A stretch of 64,000 nt of DNA from Marinobacterium lacunae (GTDB lineage: Bacteria > Pseudomonadota > Gammaproteobacteria > Pseudomonadales > Balneatricaceae), in the NCBI RefSeq assembly GCF_000705555.1, contig NZ_JMQN01000050.1:31952-95951 (forward strand), written 5' to 3'. Below, in pieces: positions 1 through 8,800 of the stretch. Both the position numbers and the translations under genes were made by a program. Every line of letters starts with the position of its first letter. Positions within the stretch are counted from its first letter, which is position 1. The notes beneath the pieces are model-generated. The model did no database searches. It worked only from the letters and a program-made list of their open reading frames with translations, and was not told the origin of the DNA.

Positions 1-71
1 TTCAGATATGTCGAAATCATCCTTTAAGCACGGGCTGTGATGGAACACCCATTAACTGGCGATACCTTATC

Positions 72-1439
72 ATGAAGCTTGCCAAGCTTTTTGAGCAAAT
101 CAATACCGGCCTCATGACGCTCTACGGAACGCGCAAAGGCCGTATGCTGGCCAGCCTTCCATCCCGCATTCGCCTCGAAATAGAGTTGCAACAGGCAGGC
201 AGCGAACGACTGATCGCACTGATACAGCTCTTGGTCGTGTCGATCTTCGGACTGCTTTATCTGGTAGCGCCGAAAACCTACCCGGAGGAAGCGACTTTTG
301 CGCCTGTGCCCTGGGTATTGCTGTTTTACTTTCTGTTTACGGCAATGCAACTCTACATAAGCCGCGTTTGTCTGCCACCTGCCTGGGCTACGTACCTCTC
401 GATCATCGGCAATATTGTCTTGCTCTATCTGCTGATCTGGAGCTTTCATCTCCAGTACATGCAGCCTCCGAGCTTCTACCTGAAAGCGCCGACTCTGCTG
501 TATGTCTTCATATTTATAGCGCTCAGGGCACTGAGGTTTGAGGTACGCTTTGTCCTCTTCGCCGGTGCATGTGCATCGCTAGGCTGGCTCGTCATGATCT
601 ACTACGTTTATCAGGCCTCAGGTCCCGGCGATATGGTGACACGCGATTATGTTGAATACATGACCTCAAACAGCATGCTATTCGGCGCGGAGTTCGACAA
701 GATCATGACAATTATTGTCGTAACGCTGGTCTTAGCCATGGCCATTCATCGCGCAAATAGACTAATGGTCGAGTCGATCATCGAAACCACTATCGCAGGA
801 GACCTGTCGCATTTCGTCCCCCAGCAAGTGGCAGACAGCCTTGCCAACTCATCGGAAGAACCACAATCCGGTCATGCGAAGCTGACCACTGCCACGATCA
901 TGTTCATCGATATAGAAGGATTCACAACCCTGAGCGAGCGCCTCAAACCCGATGAGGTAATTGCGACACTCAATCGCTTCTTCAGTATCGTGGAACGAGA
1001 GGTCGAGCGATATGCCGGCATCATCAACCAGTTTCAAGGCGACGCCGTATTAGTCAGTTTCGAAACAGCGCCCGATGACTACACACCGGCGGAGGGGGCT
1101 TTACTGTCGGCGTTAAACATCCAGAACGCACTCAAAAACGATAACGCTATCGACGGTGTTCAGCTCAAGTGCCGAATCGGCATCAATACCGGTCCGGTTA
1201 TCAATGGCTTTATCGGCTCAAGTTCAAGACTGATCTACACCGTGCATAGCGACGCGGTGAATATCGCCGCCAGACTGGAACAACAGAATAAAGTCTTTGG
1301 CACATCCATCCTGATTTCGGAAGCGACGAAAAAGGAGTGCAGGCATCAGCTTGCAAGCTTCGATCTAAAGGGAACCATCGCCCTTAGAGGCCGGAGCCAT
1401 GCCGTTCAGGTCTACGCAGTGGAGCCTCTGCCGAGCTAG
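72..1439 (+). CDS. membrane-anchored class III adenylate/guanylate cyclase
   Basis: Predicted to make a cyclic nucleotide (probably cAMP) from an NTP at the inner membrane. Roughly residues 45-235 hold about six hydrophobic segments, and a class III cyclase catalytic domain runs from about residue 265 to 445. Visible catalytic features are the first metal Asp in FIDIEGF (D280), the second metal Asp in QFQGDAV (D324), and the Asn/Arg pair in DAVNIAARLE. The substrate-selecting Lys usually seen in NKFxGD is Gln here (Q320), so base preference is uncertain. The ATG start has no strong Shine-Dalgarno. The last 56 bp overlap the 3' end of the opposing HD-domain gene, and a cyclic-nucleotide-binding protein lies just beyond it, suggesting one signalling unit. 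Confidence 0.88.
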   Translation: MKLAKLFEQINTGLMTLYGTRKGRMLASLPSRIRLEIELQQAGSERLIALIQLLVVSIFGLLYLVAPKTYPEEATFAPVPWVLLFYFLFTAMQLYISRVCLPPAWATYLSIIGNIVLLYLLIWSFHLQYMQPPSFYLKAPTLLYVFIFIALRALRFEVRFVLFAGACASLGWLVMIYYVYQASGPGDMVTRDYVEYMTSNSMLFGAEFDKIMTIIVVTLVLAMAIHRANRLMVESIIETTIAGDLSHFVPQQVADSLANSSEEPQSGHAKLTTATIMFIDIEGFTTLSERLKPDEVIATLNRFFSIVEREVERYAGIINQFQGDAVLVSFETAPDDYTPAEGALLSALNIQNALKNDNAIDGVQLKCRIGINTGPVINGFIGSSSRLIYTVHSDAVNIAARLEQQNKVFGTSILISEATKKECRHQLASFDLKGTIALRGRSHAVQVYAVEPLPS

Positions 1440-2082
1440 TTGAGGACTTTTTTAGACGCGACTCGAGCAATGCCAGTATCCGAGTAATGTTGGCCCGGGC
1501 ATCCTGCTCGTGATGCTCCCTGAAGGGAGGGCTGAAATAGAAGCTGTTGCGCTTGAGAAGCCCCTCGAGAAAGCGGATCTGGCCTTGGTAAAAATCCAGG
1601 TCCGGAACCTGCTCTTTTTCGGCTTTACACTTGGCGGTATCAATCAGATATTGATGCCACGGCCGACAAAAACTCGCCAAATCGATATCCACCAGCAGCG
1701 CCTCTTCTGCCGATCCGGGCTCTCGCGTATGCGTGGTATAGCCGATCATATCGATGATACGTTGCTTGCGTTCGCTATCCATACCATCAGCCGCCATCAC
1801 ACTAAACAGCTTGGCACTGCGCTCCTCATGCCCCTGCGGATTGGGCGAATAGCACGCATCGTGAAACCAGATAGCAAGCTCCACCGCGTCGGCGTCATCT
1901 ACGGTATCGGAGTAGCGGTCGAACCACCCCAGGCACTGATCGACATGCCCTGAGTCATGATAGCTTCGACAAGGATGCCGATACTGTTTATCGAGATATG
2001 CGTAGACATCCTCAGCACTCCAGGCACTGCTCTCAGGACGCACATTGCGGCCCCAGAGGCGCTGGAATCGTTCAGCGTTCAT
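1384..2082 (-). CDS. HD-domain metal-dependent phosphohydrolase-like protein
   Basis: A 232-residue protein resembling the small predicted metal-dependent HD phosphohydrolases (COG4339-type). The N-terminal part has the His/Asp ligand pattern: YHDSGHVDQCL near residues 41-51 and WFHDACY near 72-78. The substrate is unknown; a cyclic nucleotide or nucleotide is only a guess from the neighbours. Its ATG overlaps the TAA of the upstream cyclic-nucleotide-binding gene (TAATG), so the two are very probably translated together. The C-terminal tail of about 18 residues lies inside the 3' end of the opposing cyclase gene and looks low-complexity, perhaps an extension gained by read-through into that gene. 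Confidence 0.8.
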   Translation of the reverse strand: MNAERFQRLWGRNVRPESSAWSAEDVYAYLDKQYRHPCRSYHDSGHVDQCLGWFDRYSDTVDDADAVELAIWFHDACYSPNPQGHEERSAKLFSVMAADGMDSERKQRIIDMIGYTTHTREPGSAEEALLVDIDLASFCRPWHQYLIDTAKCKAEKEQVPDLDFYQGQIRFLEGLLKRNSFYFSPPFREHHEQDARANITRILALLESRLKKSSTSSAEAPLRRPERHGSGL

Positions 2083-2564
2083 TACTCACTACCCTCGCCA
2101 CACTCTTCCAGAGCATGAAGACGGGCTCTCAGGCTCTCGTTACTATTAACCGCCTCAGCCAGCTTGTCGCTGAGTTGGCGCATAACATCCAGTGCGACGG
2201 TGGGGTTTGAGGTAACTAAATCCAAAAAAGCCCCATCGTCTATTTTCATGACCGTCGTGTCACAGACGGCTCTGACCGAGGCGGTCCTTCGTGTCTTGGA
2301 GAGTACCGCGATCTCACCGATGAGATCGCCCCGCTTTCGGATGATTGATGATTCTCGACCACAGTCTGTCCTGGATAGAATCTCAAGTTCTCCGTCCATG
2401 ATCAGATAGACGCAGTCAGACGGATCATTCGCCTTGATCAGTATTTCATCTTTTCGGCAATTCAGCAGCTGACTGGTAAAAGCCAGCAGCTTAAGCTTGG
2501 ACGTTTCCACCTTGGAAAACATCGGTATCTGCTTGAGCCTTTCAACTTCCTGATTAATATCCAA
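2082..2564 (-). CDS. cyclic-nucleotide-binding (Crp-type) domain protein without HTH
   Basis: A 160-residue single-domain cNMP-binding protein. The beta-roll is recognisable, with the phosphate-binding cassette GEIAVLSKTRRTASVRA near residues 83-99, including the conserved Glu and Arg expected to hold the cyclic phosphate. After it come about 40 helical residues, too short for a Crp-like helix-turn-helix, so it is more likely a protein-interaction sensor than a DNA-binding regulator. The start is TTG at 2564, preceded by GGAGG with 6-nt spacing, which decides the start despite the rare codon. It is coupled to the HD hydrolase (TAATG) and sits next to the cyclase that could supply its ligand. 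Confidence 0.85.
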   Translation of the reverse strand: MDINQEVERLKQIPMFSKVETSKLKLLAFTSQLLNCRKDEILIKANDPSDCVYLIMDGELEILSRTDCGRESSIIRKRGDLIGEIAVLSKTRRTASVRAVCDTTVMKIDDGAFLDLVTSNPTVALDVMRQLSDKLAEAVNSNESLRARLHALEECGEGSE

Positions 2565-2696
2565 TCAAAGCCTCCACGCTGCCATAAAGAGACAGCCTTA
2601 TAGTTAGAAGACTTACATCCCGCGGGCAACTGGTCAAGTGCAACTCTTTTGTGCACCTTTGAGGCAGAGGTCGTCACTTTTGCTGCACTTTTCCCA

Positions 2697-4166
2697 TCAA
2701 GATGAACAGGTCAGGCAGATAGCCTCAGCCCAATCAGGGGGAGCACCCGCGTAACGATCAAGGGACTCATTGAGAGATGACGGGTTTCTCAACAAGGGTA
2801 ATAGACTGTTTAACAGATCATAGTTACCGGCATGCGCCTCTCTGATCGCCTCTTCTGCCATATAGTTGCGCAAAATATAGCGCGGGTTTACCGATCTCAT
2901 TTGGGCTGCTCTGATCGGAGCACTCGCAGCCTCCCGCGCCAATCTTAGGCGATACTCCCCCATCCAACCCTCGAGCGCCTCCGGTAGCGCACAGGTTCCA
3001 ATCGTAGCAGCAATCTCTACATCCGATGGCAGGTCCGCCAGAACGTACAAAAAGCGGTTCAGATCAAGCCGGTGATCAGCCGCAATGCTCCTGAGGCTTT
3101 CAACCAAAGCCGCATCACCGCTTTCCTCACGCAGCAAGCCCAGCCGAGATCGCATTCGTTCCAGATCATATCGGCGGAATGTCCCCATGAACTGAGTTAA
3201 TGCGTGCTCCAGCTTATCCTGAGGCACTAATGGAACGAGTGATTGAGCCAACGCGCTCATATTCCACAGGACAATTTCAGGCTGCCGCTTAAACGCATAA
3301 CGCCCCTGATCATCATTCTTGTTAGCTACATGATCCGGCTCGTATCTATCCATGAAGGTGAAGGGCCCATAGTCGAAGGTCTCCCCTAAGATGGACATGT
3401 TGTCGGTATTGAGTACTCCATGGACAAACCCATAACTCTGCCAGAGTGCCACAAGTCTGGCCGTGCGCTCCTGTACTTTCAGGTAGAACGAATAATAGGG
3501 GTTCTCTTCTTCCAGACACTCGGGGTAGTAGCGCTTGATACAATAATCAGCCAACCGCTTAAGCTCATCATGCTGTCGCGTGTAATAGAAATACTCAAAG
3601 TGCCCAAAGCGGATATGGCAGGGTGTAACACGCACGAGCAAAGCACAGGGCTCCATACCGTTGCGCTGAGTAAATTGTTCACTGGCGATCAGACATAGCG
3701 CACGCGTTGTCGGAATCCCCAACCCCGCCATAGCTTCACCGGCCAGATATTCCCTGACCGACGAGCGCAACACGGCCCTGCCATCGCCAAAACGCGAAAA
3801 GGCAGTGCGCCCCGCGCCCTTCACATGCAGATCAAACCGCGCCCCGCTGCTGTTAACCACCTCACCAAGCAGCAGCCCCCTGCCATCCCCCAAGTCCGGA
3901 TTATAAAAGCCAAACTGATGCCCCGTGTATTTCATCGCCAAGGGTTCGGCACCGGGCAGACTCGCCTCGCCATTGAAGAACCTCACCACCTCTTCCGGCA
4001 CAGCCGTACACGGATCGATATCCAGCCAACGGGCAACACTGGGGTTAAAGCTCGCCAGATGCGCTCCCTTTAACGGCTTTGGCTCTGTGCGCTGATACCA
4101 GCTTTCAGGTAAACGGGCGTAACTGTTGTCAAAATTGAGTTTTCCCATTGCATACCCACTGCTCAT
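2697..4166 (-). CDS. selO: protein adenylyltransferase SelO (YdiU family)
   Basis: Pseudokinase-fold enzyme of the SelO family, which transfers AMP from ATP to Ser/Thr/Tyr of target proteins and is linked to redox stress. Family features are FDNSYARLPE at the N-terminus, the glycine-rich GDGRGLLLGEV, GAGRTAFSRFGDGRA, and the HGVLNTDNMSI segment followed by FDYGPFTFMD, the family's catalytic loop and metal-binding part. The C-terminus ends CSS, with Cys at the position where many eukaryotic SelO proteins have selenocysteine. The start at 4166 is chosen because GGGAGG lies 8 nt upstream; in-frame ATGs at 4190 and 4148 are alternatives. Length (489 aa) is normal. It appears to be a single-gene unit. 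Confidence 0.93.
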   Translation of the reverse strand: MSSGYAMGKLNFDNSYARLPESWYQRTEPKPLKGAHLASFNPSVARWLDIDPCTAVPEEVVRFFNGEASLPGAEPLAMKYTGHQFGFYNPDLGDGRGLLLGEVVNSSGARFDLHVKGAGRTAFSRFGDGRAVLRSSVREYLAGEAMAGLGIPTTRALCLIASEQFTQRNGMEPCALLVRVTPCHIRFGHFEYFYYTRQHDELKRLADYCIKRYYPECLEEENPYYSFYLKVQERTARLVALWQSYGFVHGVLNTDNMSILGETFDYGPFTFMDRYEPDHVANKNDDQGRYAFKRQPEIVLWNMSALAQSLVPLVPQDKLEHALTQFMGTFRRYDLERMRSRLGLLREESGDAALVESLRSIAADHRLDLNRFLYVLADLPSDVEIAATIGTCALPEALEGWMGEYRLRLAREAASAPIRAAQMRSVNPRYILRNYMAEEAIREAHAGNYDLLNSLLPLLRNPSSLNESLDRYAGAPPDWAEAICLTCSS

Positions 4167-4576
4167 CTGTTGCGCCTCCCGCAGATACATCGATATCGAT
4201 ACCCTACCATTTCACTCAACAACTATCTATCTGACAGCGAATCGTCCTTTTCGATCAATAATCGATACTGGTGAAACATTCGCGGGCAGTGTGAGCTAGC
4301 ACACTTGGAGAGAGTATGTTCAGCCAATTCATACGCTCAGGATAAATACAATCACTGAACTTATGGGATCATACCTAATAAGATTGAACGCAAATATTAG
4401 AGGAGTAAGAGGCGGGGTTTTAGCTGACTATTTTATTAAGCAGCATCATTACTGTGGCGCTAATGCACAAGCGCCAGCTACATCTTGAGACATAAAGTTA
4501 ATTAAGGGTTTATTTACCAGAAACAAAAAAGGCTCCCGAAGGAGCCTTTTTCTGCATAACAAGTATCTAAGAGATC
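4167..4576. other. intergenic region between selO and porin gene
   Basis: About 410 bp without a convincing gene. It contains the porin terminator at its right end, an imperfect palindrome ATCGATATCGAT next to the selO start (about 4189-4200), and an inverted repeat AGTGTG-N6-CACACT at 4288-4305 that vaguely resembles a Crp-type site but does not match its spacing. Promoters for leftward selO transcription must lie here; I could not pick one with confidence. Confidence 0.5.
4526..4551 (-). terminator. Rho-independent terminator of the porin gene
   Basis: Read on the minus strand, GGCTCC-TTCG-GGAGCC forms a stem with a UUCG tetraloop followed by six T residues, about 25 bp after the porin stop codon. 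A-rich sequence on the other side extends the stem and would make it partly bidirectional. Confidence 0.9.
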
Positions 4577-5515
4577 TTAGAACTTGATAGTGTAACCTAC
4601 AGAGAAGGTATCACGGTCGTCAGCGCCGTCGATGTCGGTGCTTACCCACTCAGCATCCAGAGACGCGCTCTTGCCCAGAGAGTAAACAGCGTTCAGGCTG
4701 TACTGATCATCAAAGCCCAGCTCGTCGTCAGCATCGTGGTAGTTAGCAGCTACAGTCAGAGCGTCCATGGTGTACGCAACTTTCGCACCCCAAAGGTCAG
4801 CATCGTCGGAACCTGCGTCCAGCTGCTGCCAGCCAAGACCGAAGTAGAGGTTGCCCAGAGTGTAAGAACCACCAACGGCAGTGTAAGACAGGTCGTCAGT
4901 TGAGTTCAGGTACTCTTCAGCAACTTCCCAGTAAGCAACAGACAGGTTCAGACCGCCAGCAGCGTAGTCAGCACCCAGTACATAGCCGTCCATATCTTCT
5001 TCGCTGTCGTCGTTCTGACCTTCAGCAACCATCGCAGCATAAGCGCTCAGGCCAGAGAAAGACGGAGAAACGTAGGCGATAGCAGAACCCAGACGGTCCG
5101 GGTTCAGGTCAGAGTAAGTATCTTCTGACAGGTTACCAGTGTAGCCGACAACGGCTTCAGCCGGGTTGTTGATACGACCGATCAGGGCAGTACCCCAAGA
5201 ACCGGTAGCACCTACGTAAGCCAGACGCTGAGCAATGCCGGTTTCACCAGCGTTGTCGCTGAATGCGCTCTCTGCAGAAGAATCTTCCGGGTTGATTTCA
5301 GTTTCGTAACGGAACAGACCCTTGGTGTCGCCCAGGCCCAGATCGACGTCGCCTTTAACACCAACACGGAAGTCGTCAGATTCAACTTCCAGGTCTGCGT
5401 CGGATACAGACTTAACGCGCATTTCGAACTTGCCGTACAGAGTAGCGTCAGCCTGAGCTACCATCGGAGCAGCCATGGCGCCAGCAACAGCCAGAGCGAT
5501 CAGTGACTTTTTCAT
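4577..5515 (-). CDS. outer-membrane porin (gram-negative trimeric type)
   Basis: A 312-residue general-diffusion porin of the Porin_4 / OmpC-like type that should form a 16-strand beta-barrel. It has a clear signal peptide (MKKSLIALAVAGAMAA, cleavage after AQA), a mature N-terminus starting DATLYGKFEMRV, alternating beta-strand pattern, many acidic loop residues, and the C-terminal Phe (GYTIKF) used for BAM recognition. The ATG at 5515 follows AGGGG; a TTG codon directly in front of it is less likely. The codons look strongly biased, as in highly expressed genes. A single terminator follows, and a candidate promoter and inverted repeat lie upstream. Its substrate cannot be told from sequence. 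Confidence 0.93.
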   Translation of the reverse strand: MKKSLIALAVAGAMAAPMVAQADATLYGKFEMRVKSVSDADLEVESDDFRVGVKGDVDLGLGDTKGLFRYETEINPEDSSAESAFSDNAGETGIAQRLAYVGATGSWGTALIGRINNPAEAVVGYTGNLSEDTYSDLNPDRLGSAIAYVSPSFSGLSAYAAMVAEGQNDDSEEDMDGYVLGADYAAGGLNLSVAYWEVAEEYLNSTDDLSYTAVGGSYTLGNLYFGLGWQQLDAGSDDADLWGAKVAYTMDALTVAANYHDADDELGFDDQYSLNAVYSLGKSASLDAEWVSTDIDGADDRDTFSVGYTIKF

Positions 5516-5590
5516 CAAATTTCCCCTTCAACATTCAACTTACTAGTAGTGAATTCTAGTTTTTCTCAGCACACCGGAGTGCTACCTACG

Positions 5591-5618
5591 AAAATACTAT
5601 AATTCTTAAATATTTCAA
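5591..5618 (-). promoter_or_regulatory. candidate sigma70 promoter of the porin gene
   Basis: On the minus strand a -35-like TTGAAA (5613-5618) is separated by 16 bp from a -10-like TATTTT (5591-5596), about 75 bp before the porin ATG, in an AT-rich stretch. This is a consensus match by eye only. Confidence 0.35.
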
Positions 5619-5660
5619 ACCGGTGAATGAACTTTTTTGATTTAAGCCAAGCACCGGTTT
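5617..5660. promoter_or_regulatory. inverted repeat AAACCGGTG / CACCGGTTT in the porin promoter region
   Basis: Two perfect 9-bp arms (5617-5625 and 5652-5660) are separated by 26 bp and the proximal arm overlaps the candidate -35 element. Each arm contains the palindrome ACCGGT. The placement suits a repressor or activator dimer pair controlling the porin, but no regulator is identified. Confidence 0.4.
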
Positions 5661-5879
5661 TTAAAACATTTTTCTGAGTCGGATTTGAGAGCTTAGACAA
5701 TATATGCCTTGCACTTCTTTTTTATCCGCCCATCCTCAGGAGCCACCGGCAGCCTTACTGCTGCCCGCACACCTAAATTGTGCGCATTACAACATAGGGC
5801 CTCCCCCCTTGCAACCCTTTGTAATGCCTGAGCCCCAACCTTTTTCCTCAAAGGTTTAAGCCTTGATTCAGCTCAGTTT

Positions 5880-8800
5880 TCACATCAGTTCTGAAAGCCG
5901 TTTTCTGAGTCGCTTTTCAGAGACGGTGAAGCGTGTACCCAACTGCTGTGCGAAGAGCGATACCCGATACTCCTCCAGCCACCAGCGGAACTCTCTCAAA
6001 TCGTCGGTCAAGGCATCCTGAGCACGCGCCTCGTCGCACCGTTTCTCGTATTGCTGCTTGAGCGATGCCAACTGCTCCGATAGCACAATCTGTTGACGCA
6101 GCTCCCGCTGAAAGCGATTAAGCCGGATCTCTATTGCCTGCAAATAGCGTGGATACTGCTCCAGCCAGACATCGGGCGTATCGGACAAGTACCTGGGATG
6201 CATCAATCCGGCAAGCTGCTGCTTGATGTCATTCAAAACCGTTACGGCACTGAGGTCTATGCGACCACCCAACCGCTTCTCGATTGCATGAAGGCGCTGG
6301 TGACAACTCAGCACGAACCCACATAGGTCATTCGCGGTTTCGGCCAGGTTAGCCCGAGCATGTTCCAGCGCTGCATCAAATGCCGCCTTAGTGCGTATAG
6401 TATCATTGTCCGCGATGCGTGCTGCTCGGCTAACCGATTTAATCAATATCTCCTCTTCCAAACGCTTGCGATCAAATCGCTTCCCGCTTAGCAGCAATAT
6501 TTTATCTAACGCCGGTAATTGCCGACGCACATATTTAACTACTTCCGGAATGGCCAAAAGCAGTAAACGAGCCACGGCACGCTTGCTCACCACTCTGGAT
6601 TCGTCCGCGCTAGTGAAGAGTTTCAGCTCAACATGATCACCCTGATCCTCAAGGCCAGGCCATGCCTCAACCTCGATACCTCCGGCCTGTTTGACATGAA
6701 TACTCTCTTCTATGTCACCAAAATCCCAGCGGACGATGTGATCGCGCCCCCAGCTTTCGTCACTTCCGGCTTGAATCGCCTCTTCTACCTGCGATGAATA
6801 GCGCTGATTCAAAACTTCCCAGTCCCGCCCTTCTCCCACTACACGGTTCTGAGCGTCTATCAAGCTAATATTGAGTTGTTGATGCGGCTCCAGAGCGGAC
6901 GCTTTAAGCTGTGAAGGATCAACCTTAACCCCGGTCATCCGCAATAACTGAAAACTTAATGCCTCATATAGATCGCCGTCTGCAAATGTGACCGACTCGC
7001 AAAACGCTTTTGCATACTCGGGAACAGGAACGAAATGTTTACGTAGCTGTTTGGGTAGACCTTTGAGTATCGCGATGACCTTTTCCTCAAGCAAACCCGG
7101 TACCGACCACTCCAATCGTTTGCGTGGCAGCGCTTTCAATAAAGCCAACGGGCATTGAAGCGTAACGCCGTCTTTATCGGAGGCGGGGTCAAATACATAC
7201 TCCAGCTTTAAATCGACCCCGTCGAGCCTCAAAACATCGGGGTAGAGAGCCTGACTGATATGATCGGATGAGCGTTGCAAGATATCGGCCTCGGTCATCA
7301 CGAGAACGTCGGCATCTATTTGACGCTGCTTTTTATACCACTTCTCAAATCCGGCACCGTTGACTATATGTCCGCCACCCAGCCGTTCGAGACGCTCGGC
7401 GTAGAATTGATATAACCCCTCTTCATCGACAAGCAGATCCCTGCGACGCGCTTTAGACTCCAGTGTTTCGACATCGTCCAACAAAGCCCGGTTACGATTG
7501 AAAAACGGAGCACGGGTGCTAAAAGCCCCTTCTACCAGCGCACTGCGTATAAAGATTTCGTGGGAAACCCTGGGGTCAATTTGGCCGTAATTCACGCGGC
7601 GCTTGGGTACTATAACGAGCCCGTAAAGGGACACCTGCTCCGTCGCCACCACTTGCGCACGCTTCTTCTCCCAGTGGGGTTCCGACCAGGTTCGTTTTAC
7701 GAGATGGGCTGCAGGCGCCTCTATCCACTCAGGCTCTATTTTCGCAACATGATGCGCATATAGCTTGCTCGTTTCGATCAGCTCCGCAGCCATCACCCAT
7801 TTGGGGCTTTTTTTAAACAAGCCGGATCCTGGGAATATTCGAAAACGGCGGTTTCGCGCCCCCAAATATTCTCCTTTCTCTACTAGATTACCGATATGAC
7901 TGAGCAGACCTGCCAGCAGCGATCGATGGACAGGCGCATAGTCGGCAGGCTCTGCATTTTCATGCAGTTTGAGTTCTTTAACGCTTAAATGAAGCTGCCG
8001 ATGGACATCTCGCCACTCTCGCATTCTCATAAACGAGATGAAGTGTTTCTGGCACCAGTTGCGCAACTGATTCTGGCTTAACTCGGCGCGCTGCTCTTCG
8101 TACAGATTCCACAGATTCAGCAGTGTAATGAAATCCGAATACTCATCGGCATAGAGCCTGTGTTTCTCGTCCGCGGCCTGACGCTTGTCGTGCGGGCGTT
8201 CCCTGGGATCCTGCACGCTCAAGGCGCTGGCGATGATCAGCACCTCTTTAAGCGCATCGAACTGAGCCGCCTCTATTACCATGCGCGCAATTCTGGGGTC
8301 CACCGGTAGGCGCGCGAGCTGTCGCCCGACGGCGGTCAGCTGCCGGCGACTATCGACAGCTCCCAGCTCTTCAAGCAGCTTAAAACCATCCGTAATAAAA
8401 CGAGAGTCAGGCGGATCGACAAACGGAAAGTCACCAATATCCCCAAGCCGTAATTGCAACATCTGCAAAATAACGGCCGCGAGATTGGTGCGCTGGATCT
8501 CTGCATCAGTGAAAGCCGGTCTATTATTGAAGTCCTCCTCGGAGTAGAGCCGTATACACGTACCCGGCGCCACACGCCCACAGCGCCCCGCCCTCTGATT
8601 GGCACTGGCCTGGGAGATGGCCTCAACAGGCAGACGCTGGACTTTCGAGCGATAGCTGTAGCGGGATATTCGCGCCACGCCGGGATCGACCACATACCGT
8701 ATCCCAGGCACCGTGAGCGACGTTTCCGCCACGTTGGTCGACAACACAATCCGGCGCCCGGCACCCCGCTCACCCTGAAACACCCGATTCTGCTCTTTCA

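Larger units (their letters stand above)
5516..5879. other. intergenic region upstream of porin
   Basis: About 360 bp between hrpA (ending at 5880) and the porin start. It holds the porin promoter/operator candidates listed separately and a small dyad AGCAC-N6-GTGCT near 5567-5583 in the presumed porin leader. A weak stem AACCTTT/AAAGGTT at 5837-5856 after hrpA lacks a T tract and is not called as a terminator. Confidence 0.5.

Noticed and set aside
4288..4305. Crp-like site AGTGTG-N6-CACACT upstream of selO
   Set aside because: Half-sites and spacing do not match TGTGA-N6-TCACA; left as an uncharacterised repeat.
5837..5856. Hairpin AACCTTT/AAAGGTT after hrpA as a terminator
   Set aside because: Short stem, no T tract in the direction of hrpA transcription.
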